Origin: Paracoccus stylophorae
GTDB taxonomy: Bacteria > Pseudomonadota > Alphaproteobacteria > Rhodobacterales > Rhodobacteraceae
Assembly: GCF_028553765.1 (NCBI RefSeq)
Contig: NZ_CP067134.1
Span: 1,035,001-1,099,000 of the forward strand
Direction: 5' to 3'
Length of the DNA: 64,000 bases
Positions 23,024-34,594 of the stretch are shown here, piece after piece; position 1 is the first letter of the stretch, and each line of letters starts with the position of its first letter. Both the position numbers and the translations under genes were made by a program. A model generated the notes under the pieces. It searched no databases, was not told where the DNA came from, and saw only the letters and a list, made by a program, of their open reading frames with translations.

Positions 23024-24661
23024 ATGATCGCGGACATGCTGCAACACGCTTCTGACAGGCCGCTTGTCCCCGCCACAGCCCAGCGGCTGGAAGGCGAGGT
23101 GAACGAGATCCGGGCGATCTATGACCGGCTTTATCCGCAACACGCGCTGACCCTGGTGCTGCTTCAGGGCGACGATCCGATCTGGGGCGCGCCCGAGGTG
23201 TTCGAAGGCCCGGTCAGCCTGGGCCCGCAGCACGTGCCGGGCAGGTTCCTGGGCATCGTCCGCCGCCCCGGCCCCCGTCCCGACGCCGCCGAGGTCACGG
23301 TGGTCCTGTCCGTGCCCCGCCCCCCGACCGAGGGCGAGATCCGCCACGCCGAAGCGCCGTGGCAGCCCGTGCGCCCGCTGGCCCCGATCTTCCGGATGCA
23401 GCCGATCCTGTACGAAGACATCCGCTACCGGTTCGAGATGCGGCGCAAGGCCAAGGCACCCGCCCGGCACGCCCACCGGCCGCTGCCCTTCGGCAAGGGC
23501 GTGGCGATCCTGTCGCCGGACCTGCCGCAGCCGCCGGCCGACCGTCCCCGCCCCGCCATCCTTATCGGCGTCCACTGGCTCGAGGTCGGGGGCGCCGAGA
23601 ATCTGGCCTTCGATTGCGCCGCCTGGGCGGTCGAGGCGGGGTTGCGCGTCTTCGTCGTCGCCTCGACGCCGTCGCTGCAACGGCTGGCGCACCGGCTGCC
23701 CGGCGGCGACGATGTGCAATTCATCCGGCTGGACCGCTATCTGCCGCCGAAATTGTGGCCCCGGTTCGTGGAACGGCTGGTCACGCAGGAAAACATCCGC
23801 CTCGTCCATATCCACCACTGCGCGCCCCTGTATGACTCGCTGCCGCAACTGCGCGTCTTCGCGCCGCAGGTGCAGGTGATCGACAGCACCCATATCGTCG
23901 AATACGCCGATGGCGGCTATCCGCGCATGTCCGGCGTCTGGTCGAACTTCATCGACATCCACCACGTCATCAGCACCGGTCTGGTCGATTATTTCCGCGA
24001 CCGGTTCGGCATCCTGCACAATGTCCGTCTGGGCCGGATGATCGAACGGCACGACGACCCGGCGGCGCTGCCGCGGCCAAACCTGACGCCGGGGCAGAAA
24101 ACCCTGCATGTCGCCTTCATCGGCAGGCTGTATTACCAGAAACGCCCCGTCGTGCTGGCGCTGACCCTGCGGGCGCTGGATCGGTGGGCGCGCGCCAACG
24201 GCGTCGAACTGACCGCCTCGATCGTGGGCGAGGGTCCGTTCGCGCCCGCCGTGGCGCGGCTGCTGGCGCGGTTCGGGCTGCGCGAGCGGGTGACGATGCT
24301 GCCCGGCAATGCCGATGTGCCCGCGCTTCTGGGCCGCTCGGACATCCTGTTGCTGCCCTCGAACAACGAAGGTCTGGCGCTGGTCTGCTATGAGGCGATC
24401 CGGCATGGCTGCATCCCCGTCGGCACCGATGTCGGCGCGCAATCCGAAATCGTGCCCGCCGATCTGCTGGTGCCGCTTGCCCCGCGCCGCACCGTGCGCG
24501 AAACGGTCCGCCGCGTCCGCCGCCTGTGGCAGGACGCGGCGTTCCTGGACCGCCAGCACGCGGCGATGCGCGCCGCCTGGTCGCGCATCGCCGCCGATCC
24601 CACCGCGCGAGAGGTTCTGATGCCGATCTATGAACAGGCCGCCCGGCAGGCCAGGGACTAG
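23024..24661 (+). CDS. Glycosyltransferase, GT4-like (GT-B fold)
   Basis: This encodes 545 residues. An N-terminal region of about 170 residues without recognisable motifs precedes a GT-B transferase: the acceptor-side domain begins ILIGVHWLEVGGAENLAFD, and the donor-side domain has VAFIGRLYYQKRP, IVGEGPFAPA, LPGNADVP and the retaining-enzyme motif NNEGLALVCYEAIRHGCIPVGTDVGA. It probably adds a sugar to a surface glycan. The ATG at 23024 is only just downstream of AGAGG; MLQHASD at 23036 is an alternative. The GT2 gene follows after 3 bp, so the two are cotranscribed. Confidence 0.8.
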   Translation: MIADMLQHASDRPLVPATAQRLEGEVNEIRAIYDRLYPQHALTLVLLQGDDPIWGAPEVFEGPVSLGPQHVPGRFLGIVRRPGPRPDAAEVTVVLSVPRPPTEGEIRHAEAPWQPVRPLAPIFRMQPILYEDIRYRFEMRRKAKAPARHAHRPLPFGKGVAILSPDLPQPPADRPRPAILIGVHWLEVGGAENLAFDCAAWAVEAGLRVFVVASTPSLQRLAHRLPGGDDVQFIRLDRYLPPKLWPRFVERLVTQENIRLVHIHHCAPLYDSLPQLRVFAPQVQVIDSTHIVEYADGGYPRMSGVWSNFIDIHHVISTGLVDYFRDRFGILHNVRLGRMIERHDDPAALPRPNLTPGQKTLHVAFIGRLYYQKRPVVLALTLRALDRWARANGVELTASIVGEGPFAPAVARLLARFGLRERVTMLPGNADVPALLGRSDILLLPSNNEGLALVCYEAIRHGCIPVGTDVGAQSEIVPADLLVPLAPRRTVRETVRRVRRLWQDAAFLDRQHAAMRAAWSRIAADPTAREVLMPIYEQAARQARD

Positions 24662-24664
24662 GCG

Positions 24665-25567
24665 ATGCAGACCCTGACCAGCACCGCCGCCGTGATCGTG
24701 ACCTATAACCGCTCGGACAAGCTGATGCGGGTTCTGGATGCGCTTGCGGCGCAGACCCTGATGCCCGACCTGATCTTCGTGGTGGACAACGCCTCGACCG
24801 ACGATACCCGCGAACGTGTCACGGCGCGGGCGCGCACGATGCCCAATCTGCGCTATCTGGGCCTGCCGAAGAATGTCGGCGGCGCCGGCGGGTTCCACGA
24901 GGGGATCAAGGCCGCCTATGCCGCCGGGTCAAGCTATCTGTGGGTGTCCGACGACGACGCCTATCCGCAGCCCGACGCGATCCAGAAACTGCTGGACGCC
25001 ATCGGCGCGTTCGAGACGGAAAACGGCTGGCGTCCCAGCTTTGCCTGTTCGCGCGTCGAATGGATCGACAACACCATGTGCGAAATGAACACCCCCGGCC
25101 CGGCCTGGGACTGGCCGCGCTTCGTGTCGCCGGGCAAGGCGTGGGCGCTGGTCAACAGCTGTTCCTTCGTGTCGGTGCTGATCCCGCGTTGGGCGGTGGC
25201 CGCGCACGGTCTGCCGATTGCCGAGTATTTCATCTGGTTCGACGACGCCGAATATACCCGCCGCCTGTCGCGGTCCTATCCGGGGATCTTCGTGCCCGAA
25301 AGCCGGGTGATCCACGACACGCCCGAAAACAAGGGCGTGAATTACGGGCTGGTGACGCCGAAAAGCCTGTGGAAATTCGAATACGGCGCACGCAACGAAA
25401 CCTCGTTCCGGCGGCGCGAACAGGGTCTGCCGGGGGTTGCGGCGTTTTTCTGGGGCGTGCGGTCGCAGATGCGGGCGGGGCAGGTTCCGGGCAGGCTGCG
25501 GCGCCGGATCTATGCGGCGATCCTGCGCGGGCTGACCTTCCGGCCCGCCATCGCGCAGGTCGACTAG
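24665..25567 (+). CDS. Glycosyltransferase family 2, galactofuranosyltransferase-like
   Basis: This is a 300-residue GT-A enzyme. It starts STAAVIVTYNRSDKLMRVLDAL, has a nucleotide-sugar region VVDNASTDDT, and an acidic metal site WVSDDDAYP with Asp96-98. The downstream WFDDAEYTRRL is typical of the GlfT-like branch. The next gene, convergent 17 bp away, encodes UDP-galactopyranose mutase, the only known source of UDP-galactofuranose, so transfer of galactofuranose is a reasonable inference. The direct acceptor is unknown. It is coupled to the GT4 gene upstream. Confidence 0.8.
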   Translation: MQTLTSTAAVIVTYNRSDKLMRVLDALAAQTLMPDLIFVVDNASTDDTRERVTARARTMPNLRYLGLPKNVGGAGGFHEGIKAAYAAGSSYLWVSDDDAYPQPDAIQKLLDAIGAFETENGWRPSFACSRVEWIDNTMCEMNTPGPAWDWPRFVSPGKAWALVNSCSFVSVLIPRWAVAAHGLPIAEYFIWFDDAEYTRRLSRSYPGIFVPESRVIHDTPENKGVNYGLVTPKSLWKFEYGARNETSFRRREQGLPGVAAFFWGVRSQMRAGQVPGRLRRRIYAAILRGLTFRPAIAQVD

Positions 25568-25583
25568 GGGCGCATCACAGCGG

Positions 25584-27066
<1,483 letters not shown>

Positions 27067-28011
27067 ATGACGTTCGATCTTCCCAGCCCGCGCGGCATGC
27101 TGACCCAAAACCGTCCGCTTGACAGCCTGACCTGGCTGCGCGTCGGAGGCCCGGCCGACTGGCTGTTCCAACCCGCCGATCCCGCCGATCTGGCCGATTT
27201 CCTGGCCGCGCTGGACCCCGCCGTGCCGGTGTTTCCCATCGGCGTGGGCAGCAACCTGATCGTGCGCGACGGCGGCATCCGCGGCGTCGTGATCCGGCTG
27301 GGCCGCGGCTTCAACAGCATTGAAATCGAAGGCGAAACCGTGATTGCCGGGGCCGCCGCGCTGGACGCGCACGTGGCCCGGCGCGCCGCCGATGCCGGGC
27401 TGGACCTGACCTTCCTGCGCACCGTTCCGGGCAGTATCGGCGGCGCCGTGCGCATGAATGCGGGCTGCTATGGCAGCTATGTCGCCGACCATCTGGTCCG
27501 GGCGCAGGCGGTCACCCGCGACGGCCGCCGGATCGTGCTGACGCCGCAGGATCTGAACTTCGCCTATCGCCATTCCGACCTGCCCGAGGGCGCCGTCGTC
27601 ACCGAGGCCGTGTTCCGCGCCGCGCCCGGCGATCCCGACGCGCTGCACCGCAAGATGGCCGACCAGCTGGCCCGCCGCGACGAAAGCCAGCCGACCCGCG
27701 AACGCAGCGCCGGCTCGACCTTCCGCAACCCCGCAGGCTTCAGCTCGACCGGCCGCGACGACGACGATCACGACCTGAAGGCATGGTCGCTGATCGACCG
27801 CGCCGGCCTGCGCGGACACAGCTGGGGCGGTGCGCAGATGTCTGAAAAGCATCCCAATTTCCTGCTGAACGCCGGCGGCGCGACCGCGGCCGAGCTTGAG
27901 GCCCTGGGCGAACTGGTCCGCCGCCGCGTGCACGAGGACAGCGGCCACGATTTGCAGTGGGAGGTGATCCGCGTGGGCGATCCGCTGCCGGACGACGCCG
28001 ACCGCCCCTAG
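27067..28011 (+). CDS. murB: UDP-N-acetylmuramate dehydrogenase
   Basis: This is a 314-residue FAD enzyme that reduces UDP-GlcNAc-enolpyruvate to UDP-MurNAc. The FAD-binding region contains [15 protein letters not shown] and [14 protein letters not shown]. Next come [21 protein letters not shown], the catalytic serine in [12 protein letters not shown], and [15 protein letters not shown] near the end. Length fits type II MurB. It restarts the cell-wall cluster after the roughly 5.8 kb break following DUF2484, so it needs its own promoter or one in the glf-murB gap. Confidence 0.96.
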   Translation: MTFDLPSPRGMLTQNRPLDSLTWLRVGGPADWLFQPADPADLADFLAALDPAVPVFPIGVGSNLIVRDGGIRGVVIRLGRGFNSIEIEGETVIAGAAALDAHVARRAADAGLDLTFLRTVPGSIGGAVRMNAGCYGSYVADHLVRAQAVTRDGRRIVLTPQDLNFAYRHSDLPEGAVVTEAVFRAAPGDPDALHRKMADQLARRDESQPTRERSAGSTFRNPAGFSSTGRDDDDHDLKAWSLIDRAGLRGHSWGGAQMSEKHPNFLLNAGGATAAELEALGELVRRRVHEDSGHDLQWEVIRVGDPLPDDADRP

Positions 28012-28157
28012 GCCGACATTCTGCGCCGGCAGACAAAATTGCCCTTTTGCGATCGGGGCTTTGCGGCTATCGTGCAGGAACAGGCGCAGGATCGGGACGA
28101 ACCCGGCCGCGCATCTACCAATCAAGCCCGGAAAAACCGGGCGAACGAGGCGAAAAC

Positions 28158-29093
28158 GTGGCGGGCAGGTCGAGCAGGACAGCCCATACCGTAGCCGTTC
28201 TGATGGGTGGCCCCTCGGCCGAGCGCGAGGTGTCACTGTCATCGGGCCGCGAATGCGCGGCGGCGCTGCGTGTGGCGGGCTATGACGTGATCGAGATCGA
28301 ACTGGGACCGGACCGGGGCGACGATGTCGCAGCCCGGCTGACCCGCGTTGCCCCCGACATCGTCTTCAACGCGCTGCACGGAAAGTGGGGCGAGGATGGC
28401 TGCGTGCAGGGCATCCTTGAATGGCTGGGTCTGCCCTATACCCATTCCGGCGTTCTGGCCTCGGCCATGGCGATGGACAAGACCGCCGCCAAGCAGGCGT
28501 TCCGCGATGCCGGACTGCCGGTCGTTGCCAGCGTGATCGCCGAGGCCGCCGATGTGCGCGCCGGCCACGTCCTGCCGCCCCCTTATGTGGTCAAGCCGAA
28601 TGACGAAGGCTCCAGCGTCGGCGTCTATATCGTCCACGAGGCGGCGAACGGCCCGCCGCAACTGGCCGAAACCATGCCCGCGCGGGTCATGGTCGAAACC
28701 TATGCGCCCGGCCGCGAACTGACGACGACGGTTCTGGGCGACCGCGCGCTTGGCGTGACCGAGATCGTCACAGACGGCTGGTACGATTACGACGCCAAAT
28801 ACACGCCGGGCGCCTCGCGCCACGTGATCCCGGCCCGGATTCCGGCCCAGATCGCGAACGCCTGTCTGGATTATGCCGTGCGCGCCCATGCGGCGCTTGG
28901 ATGCCGGGGGCTGACCCGCACCGATTTTCGGTGGGACGAGGCGCGCGGTCTGGACGGGCTGATCCTGCTGGAGGTGAACACCCAGCCCGGCATGACGCCC
29001 ACCTCGCTGGCGCCCGAACAGGCCGCACATGCCGGGATCGGCTTTCCCGACCTGATGCGCTGGATGGTGGAGGATGCGCTGTGTCGGACGTGA
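28158..29093 (+). CDS. ddl: D-alanine--D-alanine ligase
   Basis: This is a 311-residue ATP-grasp enzyme that makes the D-Ala-D-Ala terminus of the stem peptide. Motifs: [51 protein letters not shown] and [13 protein letters not shown]. The GTG at 28158 follows GAGG with suitable spacing and gives the normal length; there is no equally good ATG upstream. A 146-bp gap after murB may contain a weak promoter. The last 13 bp overlap ftsQ. Confidence 0.95.
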   Translation: MAGRSSRTAHTVAVLMGGPSAEREVSLSSGRECAAALRVAGYDVIEIELGPDRGDDVAARLTRVAPDIVFNALHGKWGEDGCVQGILEWLGLPYTHSGVLASAMAMDKTAAKQAFRDAGLPVVASVIAEAADVRAGHVLPPPYVVKPNDEGSSVGVYIVHEAANGPPQLAETMPARVMVETYAPGRELTTTVLGDRALGVTEIVTDGWYDYDAKYTPGASRHVIPARIPAQIANACLDYAVRAHAALGCRGLTRTDFRWDEARGLDGLILLEVNTQPGMTPTSLAPEQAAHAGIGFPDLMRWMVEDALCRT

Positions 29094-30046
29094 TCGATCA
29101 CCGCCCCGCCGCACGCGCCGAGGCACGCAACGACGCGCCGCAGCGGCACCGCGCCCGGCGCGACCCCGCGCCGTCGCGGCTGAAATACCGGCTGGAACGG
29201 ATGTGGCTGCGCCCGTTCTATCGCCGGCTTGTGCGCGTGGGCGCGCCGGCCTTTCTGATCGCGATGACCGCGGGGCTGTGGCTGTCGGATCAGGATCGTC
29301 GCGCGGCGCTGACCGGCGGCGTCACAGCACTGGTCGACAAGGTGCAAAGCCGCGAGGAATTCCAGGTCCGCATGATGACGGTCGAAGGCGCCTCGCCGGT
29401 GGTGGACAAGGCGCTGCGGGCGATGCTGCCGGTCGATCTGCCGGCTTCCAGCTTCGATATCGACCTGCCGGCGCTGCGGTTGCAGGTGATGCAGCTTGAC
29501 GCCATCGATTCGATCGACCTGCGGATCAAGCCGGGCGGCATCCTGTCGGCGGTGGTGACCGAACGCGAACCGGCGCTGCTGTGGCGCCATGCGCGCGGGA
29601 TCGAGATCCTGGACCGCGGCGGCCACCGCGTCGCCAGCGTCACCTCGCGCGAGGTGCGGCCCGACCTGCCGCTGATCGCGGGCGACGGCGCCGATCTGAT
29701 GACGGCCGAGGCGTTGCAGCTGATCGACGCGGCCGGGCCGATCCTGCCGCGGCTGCGGGGGCTGGTGCGCCGCGGCCTGCGCCGGTGGGATGTGGTGCTG
29801 GATCACGGCCAGCGCATCATGCTGCCCGAGGAGGGCGCGGTGATCGCGCTGGAGGCGGCGATCGCGCTGGACCGGGCGCAGGACATGCTGGGCCGCGATG
29901 TCAGCGTGGTCGATCTGCGCGATCCGACGCGGCCGGTCCTGCGACTGGGGATCGACGCGCGCAACACGATCCGGCAGGCGCGCGGCAAGCCCTTGCTGGG
30001 GCCGGACGGGAACATTCTTGAGGAAAAAGACAGGAAGGGGGGCTGA
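29081..30046 (+). CDS. ftsQ: Cell division protein FtsQ
   Basis: This is a 321-residue bitopic divisome protein. A cytoplasmic, charged N-terminus of about 55 residues leads to one membrane helix ([14 protein letters not shown]). The POTRA-like domain begins [23 protein letters not shown], followed by the beta domain ([24 protein letters not shown]). FtsQ connects early and late divisome proteins in the periplasm. The GTG start at 29081 lies inside the end of ddl, behind GGAGG, which indicates translational coupling. ftsA follows after 7 bp. Confidence 0.92.
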   Translation: MSDVIDHRPAARAEARNDAPQRHRARRDPAPSRLKYRLERMWLRPFYRRLVRVGAPAFLIAMTAGLWLSDQDRRAALTGGVTALVDKVQSREEFQVRMMTVEGASPVVDKALRAMLPVDLPASSFDIDLPALRLQVMQLDAIDSIDLRIKPGGILSAVVTEREPALLWRHARGIEILDRGGHRVASVTSREVRPDLPLIAGDGADLMTAEALQLIDAAGPILPRLRGLVRRGLRRWDVVLDHGQRIMLPEEGAVIALEAAIALDRAQDMLGRDVSVVDLRDPTRPVLRLGIDARNTIRQARGKPLLGPDGNILEEKDRKGG

Positions 30047-30053
30047 GACGGCG

Positions 30054-31388
30054 ATGGCGGAATTGTATCAGACGCAGCGGGCGATGCGGAACATGCGCCG
30101 GGCGGCCCTGCAACGGGGCGTGATCGGCATTCTGGACATCGGCACCTCGAAGATCGCCTGTCTGGTGCTGAAATTCGACGGCACCGGCACGTTCCGCGAA
30201 ACCGACGGTGTCGGGCCGATGGCGGGGCAGGCGAATTTTCGGGTGATCGGCGCCGCCTCGACCCGTGCGCGCGGCATGCGGCGCGGCGAGATCGAGACGA
30301 TGGCCGAAACCGAACGCGCGATCCGCACCGTGGTCGCCGCCGCCCAGAAGCTTGCCGGCGTGCGGGTGGATCACGTGATCGCCTGCCTGTCGGGCGGTCG
30401 CCCCGCCTCGTACGGGCTGGCCGGAGAGATCGTGCTGGAATCGGGCAAGGTGGCCGAACACGACGTGGCCTCGGTGCTGGCTGCCTGCGACACGCCCGAT
30501 TTCGGCCGCGGTCGCGAGGTGCTGCATGCCCAGCCCGTGAATTTCGCCGTCGACAACCGCAGCGGTCTGGCCGATCCGCGCGACCATGTCGGCAACCGGC
30601 TGGCCTGCGATCTGCATGTGCTGACCGTCGATGGCGACATGCTGGGCAATGTGGTCCAGTGCATCCGCCGCTGCGATCTGGAAGTGGCCGGCATCGCCTC
30701 GGCGTCCTATGCCTCGGCCCGCGCAAGCCTTGTCGAGGACGAACAGGAACTGGGCGCGGCCTGCGTGGATTTCGGCGGCGGCGGAACCGGCGTTTCGATT
30801 TTCGTTAAGCGTCACATGATCTTCTCGGACAATGTTGGAATCGGCGGGGCCCTGGTCACGCAGGACATCGCGCAGGGTCTGCGGGTTCCGCTGCCGGTGG
30901 CCGAACGGCTGAAGACACTGAATGGCGGGGTCGAGGCGACCGGCCGCGACGACCGCGACATGATCGAGGTGGGCGGCGAGACCGGCGACTGGGAGGCGGA
31001 TCGCCGCGTCGTCAGCCGCGCCGACGTGATCGGCGTGATGCGGCCCCGGATCGAGGAGATTCTGGAAAACGTGCGTCAGGTGCTGGATGCCGCGGGGTTC
31101 GACTTCATGCCCAGCCAGCAGATCGTGCTGACCGGCGGCGGCAGCCAGATCCCCGGACTGGACGGGCTGGCGGCGCGCATCCTTGGCCCGAATATCCGCT
31201 GCGGCCGGCCGCTGCGAATCGACGGGCTGGCGCATCAGCTGACCGACCCCAGCTTTTCCAGCGCGGTCGGGCTGGCGCTGTTCGCCGCGCATCCGCAGGA
31301 CGAATGGTGGGACTTCGAGATGCCGGCCGAGGCCTATCCGGCGCGCAGCCTGCGCCGCGCGTATCGCTGGTTCCGCAACAACTGGTGA
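30054..31388 (+). CDS. ftsA: Cell division protein FtsA
   Basis: This is a 444-residue actin-like ATPase that tethers FtsZ to the membrane and recruits later divisome proteins. The phosphate-1 motif GILDIGTSKIACLVLKF is near the N-terminus, phosphate-2 ACVDFGGGGTGVSIF is in the middle, and LTGGGSQIPGLDGLA is near the adenosine site. The C-terminal amphipathic stretch LRRAYRWFRNNW suits membrane binding. AGGGGGG precedes the ATG. ftsZ follows after a 223-bp gap, so ftsZ may have an extra promoter of its own. Confidence 0.95.
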   Translation: MAELYQTQRAMRNMRRAALQRGVIGILDIGTSKIACLVLKFDGTGTFRETDGVGPMAGQANFRVIGAASTRARGMRRGEIETMAETERAIRTVVAAAQKLAGVRVDHVIACLSGGRPASYGLAGEIVLESGKVAEHDVASVLAACDTPDFGRGREVLHAQPVNFAVDNRSGLADPRDHVGNRLACDLHVLTVDGDMLGNVVQCIRRCDLEVAGIASASYASARASLVEDEQELGAACVDFGGGGTGVSIFVKRHMIFSDNVGIGGALVTQDIAQGLRVPLPVAERLKTLNGGVEATGRDDRDMIEVGGETGDWEADRRVVSRADVIGVMRPRIEEILENVRQVLDAAGFDFMPSQQIVLTGGGSQIPGLDGLAARILGPNIRCGRPLRIDGLAHQLTDPSFSSAVGLALFAAHPQDEWWDFEMPAEAYPARSLRRAYRWFRNNW

Positions 31389-31611
31389 TCGCGGGATTCT
31401 TTCGCTATGGGGGTGCCTTGCCGCGCCCACCATATTCAGCGCTGTTGGCAAGATACCGCCGAGACAGCGCGACCGCACCGCCAGATTTTGCGGTTGCGGC
31501 CAGTTTTTCGGGTGACGCGAGGGCCGTCAGCCGTTACGATTGCAGCTAATACGGGGGATTCGAGCGGGCAGCCCGGCCCGCCGGGAACATCGAATAAGAC
31601 AGGCGGACACC

Positions 31612-33246
31612 ATGAACCTCAATCTGATGATGAACGACGAAGACGAGCTGAAGCCCCGCATCACGGTATTCGGCGTGGGCGGCGCAGGCGGCAACGCGGT
31701 CAACAACATGATCGAAAAACAGCTCGACGGGGTCGAGTTCGTGGTTGCCAACACCGATGCGCAGGCGCTGGCCGGCTCTCGGGCGACCAGCCGGGTGCAG
31801 ATGGGGCCCAAGGTGACCGAGGGGCTGGGCGCGGGCGCCAAGCCCTCGATCGGGGCCAAGGCCGCCGAGGAGACGATCGAGGATATCGTCGATCACCTGA
31901 TGGGCGCGCATATGTGCTTCATCACCGCCGGCATGGGCGGCGGCACCGGCACCGGCGCCGCGCCGATCATCGCGCAGGCCGCGCGCGAGATGGGCATCCT
32001 GACCGTCGGCGTCGTGACCAAGCCCTTCCAGTTCGAGGGCACCAAGCGGATGCGCCAGGCCGAAGAAGGGGTCGAGGCGCTGCAGAAGGTCGTCGATACC
32101 CTCATTATCATTCCCAACCAGAACCTGTTCCGGCTGGCCAACGAAAAGACCACCTTCACCGAAGCCTTCGCGATGGCCGACGACGTTCTGTATCAGGGCG
32201 TCAAGGGCGTGACCGACCTGATGGTCCGTCCGGGCCTGATCAACCTGGACTTCGCCGATGTGCGCGCGGTCATGGACGAGATGGGCAAGGCGATGATGGG
32301 CACGGGCGAAGCCGCCGGCGACAACCGCGCCCAGGAAGCCGCCGAGCGCGCCATCGCCAACCCGCTGCTGGACGAGATCAGCCTGAACGGCGCGCGCGGC
32401 GTGCTGATCAACATCACCGGCGGCTATGACATGACCCTGTTCGAACTGGACGAGGCCGCCAATGTCATCCGCGACAAGGTCGACAGCGATGCCAACATCA
32501 TCGTCGGCTCGACGCTGGACCCCGAGATGGAAGGCAATATTCGCGTCTCGGTCGTGGCGACCGGCATCGACGCCAGCGCCGGGGTCGAGGATGCTCCGGC
32601 ACCGCGCCGCAGCATGGCCGAACCGCTGACCCAGAACCCGCAGGTGGCGCGCAAGGACGAACCCGCCGCCGCGTCCGAAGACGACATGCCGGTTCCGCCG
32701 CGCCGCACCCCAGCCACTGCCGACGCGCGTCCGGCCCAGGGTTCGCAGCCGGCGGCCGCGCGGTCCGAAGAGGACATGCCGCAGCCCGCCTATCAGCCGA
32801 AAGAGGCTGCGCGCCCCGCCGCGGTCCGGATCGAGGACGATGCGTCGGACTTCGTCGCGCCCCGCGCGCCGGCAGGGGGGCGCGGTCAGCCCGCGCCCGA
32901 GGTGATGGAACGCCTGCGCCGCGCCGTCGAACATCACGGCGAAGGCCGTCCGCAGCAGCAACCCGCCGCCCGCGCGCAGCAGCCGCAGCGGGGCCCCGAG
33001 GCCAGCCGCAACCAAAGCCGGATGAGCGGTCTGGGCCGGATGCTGGAACGGATGGCCGGACATGCGGGCGATCAGGGCGGCCAGCCCGCCGCCAAGCCCG
33101 CCGCCGGGTCGATTGCCGAACGGGTCAGCGACCGCGTCGCCGCCCGCGCGCGCCAGCAGGACACCGATTTCGACGATCTGGCCAATCCCGACAACGGCCA
33201 GGACAATGTCGAGATCCCCGCCTTCCTGCGCCGTCAGGCAAACTGA
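31612..33246 (+). CDS. ftsZ: Cell division protein FtsZ
   Basis: This is a 544-residue tubulin-like GTPase that forms the division ring. The GTP-binding signature GGGTGTG is at residues 109-115, with an N-terminal [15 protein letters not shown] loop and T7 loop region [12 protein letters not shown] long linker of about 190 residues, rich in Pro/Ala/Gln/Arg, joins the core to the conserved end [14 protein letters not shown], which binds FtsA. A possible -10 (TAATAC, 31547-31552) lies upstream with only a poor -35. A clear intrinsic terminator follows at 33281-33305. Confidence 0.97.
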   Translation: MNLNLMMNDEDELKPRITVFGVGGAGGNAVNNMIEKQLDGVEFVVANTDAQALAGSRATSRVQMGPKVTEGLGAGAKPSIGAKAAEETIEDIVDHLMGAHMCFITAGMGGGTGTGAAPIIAQAAREMGILTVGVVTKPFQFEGTKRMRQAEEGVEALQKVVDTLIIIPNQNLFRLANEKTTFTEAFAMADDVLYQGVKGVTDLMVRPGLINLDFADVRAVMDEMGKAMMGTGEAAGDNRAQEAAERAIANPLLDEISLNGARGVLINITGGYDMTLFELDEAANVIRDKVDSDANIIVGSTLDPEMEGNIRVSVVATGIDASAGVEDAPAPRRSMAEPLTQNPQVARKDEPAAASEDDMPVPPRRTPATADARPAQGSQPAAARSEEDMPQPAYQPKEAARPAAVRIEDDASDFVAPRAPAGGRGQPAPEVMERLRRAVEHHGEGRPQQQPAARAQQPQRGPEASRNQSRMSGLGRMLERMAGHAGDQGGQPAAKPAAGSIAERVSDRVAARARQQDTDFDDLANPDNGQDNVEIPAFLRRQAN

Positions 33247-33280
33247 GCCGATCACGAAATCGTCAGCAACACTGACCTGA

Positions 33281-33305
33281 AGGGCCGCCCCGTGCGGCCC
33301 TTTTT
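33281..33305 (+). terminator. Intrinsic terminator after ftsZ
   Basis: AGGGCCGC (33281-33288) and GCGGCCCT (33294-33301) form a perfect 8-bp stem with a 5-nt loop, followed by five T residues. It closes the ftsQ-ftsA-ftsZ transcription unit. The stem arms are identical to those of the hairpin after uvrB. Confidence 0.9.
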
Positions 33306-33392
33306 CATTGTGGAATCAACGCCTTCAGCCTTCGCCACCTGAGGTTGCAGATGGGAGCGGGTCGATTGTTTCACCCCGTTACAATTCGTTAA

Positions 33393-33421
33393 TTGAACGC
33401 TCATGCGCTTGTGCCTAGCTG
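33393..33421 (+). promoter_or_regulatory. Probable lpxC promoter
   Basis: TTGAAC (33393-33398) and TAGCTG (33416-33421) are separated by 17 bp and lie between the ftsZ terminator and the lpxC ATG at 33476. The surrounding DNA is AT-rich for this genome. Confidence 0.5.
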
Positions 33422-33475
33422 ATCCCATACCAGAGCGCTGAATTCTGGAAGGAACGGACGAAGGCAGGAACGATC

Positions 33476-34408
33476 ATGCAGGCAACGCTGAAAAAAATGG
33501 TGACATTCGCGGGTGTGGGGCTGCATTCCGGCGCCCCTGCGCGTCTGGATGTGCATCCTGCGCCGGCCGGTCATGGTATCGTGTTCCGCCGGACGGATCT
33601 TGACCCGGCGGTCGATATCGCCGCGCGGTGGGACAATGTCGTGCCGTCGCGGCTGTGCACGCTGCTGATGAACGATCAGGGCGTCACGCTGTCCACCGTC
33701 GAACATATCATGGCCGCGCTGGCCGGCACCGGCATCCATAACGCGCTGCTGTGCGTGGACGGGCCGGAAATCCCGATCCTCGACGGATCGTCGGCCCCCT
33801 TCGCGCGCGGCATCCTGCGTGCGGGCATCGCGCTGCAACCGGCCGATCTGCGCGCCATCCGCGTGCTGCGCCCGGTCGAGGTGCGCGACGGTCAGGCCTT
33901 TGCGCGGCTGACCCCGGCCGATCATCTTGAGATCGAATTCCAGATCGATTTCGTGGACGCCGCGATCGGTCATCAGCAGAAGCGTCTGGACATGGCGAAC
34001 GGCGCGTTCCTGCGCGAACTGGCCGACAGCCGCACCTTCTGCCGCCAGTCCGATGTGGACGCGATGCGCAAAAGCGGGCTGGCCCTTGGCGGCACCTATA
34101 CCAACGCGGTCGTGGTCGATGGCGCCGATGTGCTGTCGCCGGGCGGTCTGCGCCACGCGGATGAGGCTGTGCGCCACAAGATGCTGGACGCCATGGGCGA
34201 TCTGGCGCTGGCCGGTGCGCCGTTGCTGGCGCGCTATACCGGGCACCGGGCGGGTCACGCCATGACCAACAAGCTGCTGCGGGCGCTGTTCGCCAATCCC
34301 GCGAACTGGACCTGGGAAACCTGTTCGCCGGCGCTGGCGGATCGTCTGCCGGGGGCGGGTGTCGCGCATTACGGCGATCTGGCCGGGCTTGAGGTTGCCG
34401 CGCTGTAA
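33476..34408 (+). CDS. lpxC: UDP-3-O-acyl-N-acetylglucosamine deacetylase
   Basis: This is a 310-residue zinc amidase that commits UDP-acyl-GlcNAc to lipid A synthesis. Zinc ligands are visible: His77 in TVEHIMAAL, and His234 with Asp238 in HKMLDAMGDLAL. The active-site region PILDGSSAPFA and the loop SRTFCRQSDVDAM are typical. A catalytic His is present in YTGHRAGHAMTNKLLRAL. AGGAACG precedes the ATG. It stands as its own unit between the ftsZ terminator and the bamD promoter. The presence of lpxC shows the cell makes lipid A-based LPS. Confidence 0.96.
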   Translation: MQATLKKMVTFAGVGLHSGAPARLDVHPAPAGHGIVFRRTDLDPAVDIAARWDNVVPSRLCTLLMNDQGVTLSTVEHIMAALAGTGIHNALLCVDGPEIPILDGSSAPFARGILRAGIALQPADLRAIRVLRPVEVRDGQAFARLTPADHLEIEFQIDFVDAAIGHQQKRLDMANGAFLRELADSRTFCRQSDVDAMRKSGLALGGTYTNAVVVDGADVLSPGGLRHADEAVRHKMLDAMGDLALAGAPLLARYTGHRAGHAMTNKLLRALFANPANWTWETCSPALADRLPGAGVAHYGDLAGLEVAAL

Positions 34409-34505
34409 CGGCGCGGAGGCCGGGCCCGAGTCGCGCGACCGCGACCGCCGCCGTACGATCTTTGACCCCATGGAAATCAGGCGTGAAATTCAACGCATTG
34501 CCATT

Positions 34506-34534
34506 TTGCGCCCTCTGATGTTCTGTGCTAGGAC
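34506..34534 (+). promoter_or_regulatory. Probable bamD promoter
   Basis: TTGCGC (34506-34511) and TAGGAC (34529-34534) have an ideal 17-bp spacing; transcription would start near 34541 and the bamD ATG is at 34595. The -10 context TGCTAGGACG resembles GCTAGGACG at 35465-35474 before recN. Confidence 0.5.
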
Positions 34535-34594
34535 GTGCCGGCAGCACGGCCTGAAACGGGCGGCCGCACGTCAGAATCGTAGGGCAGGGTAAAG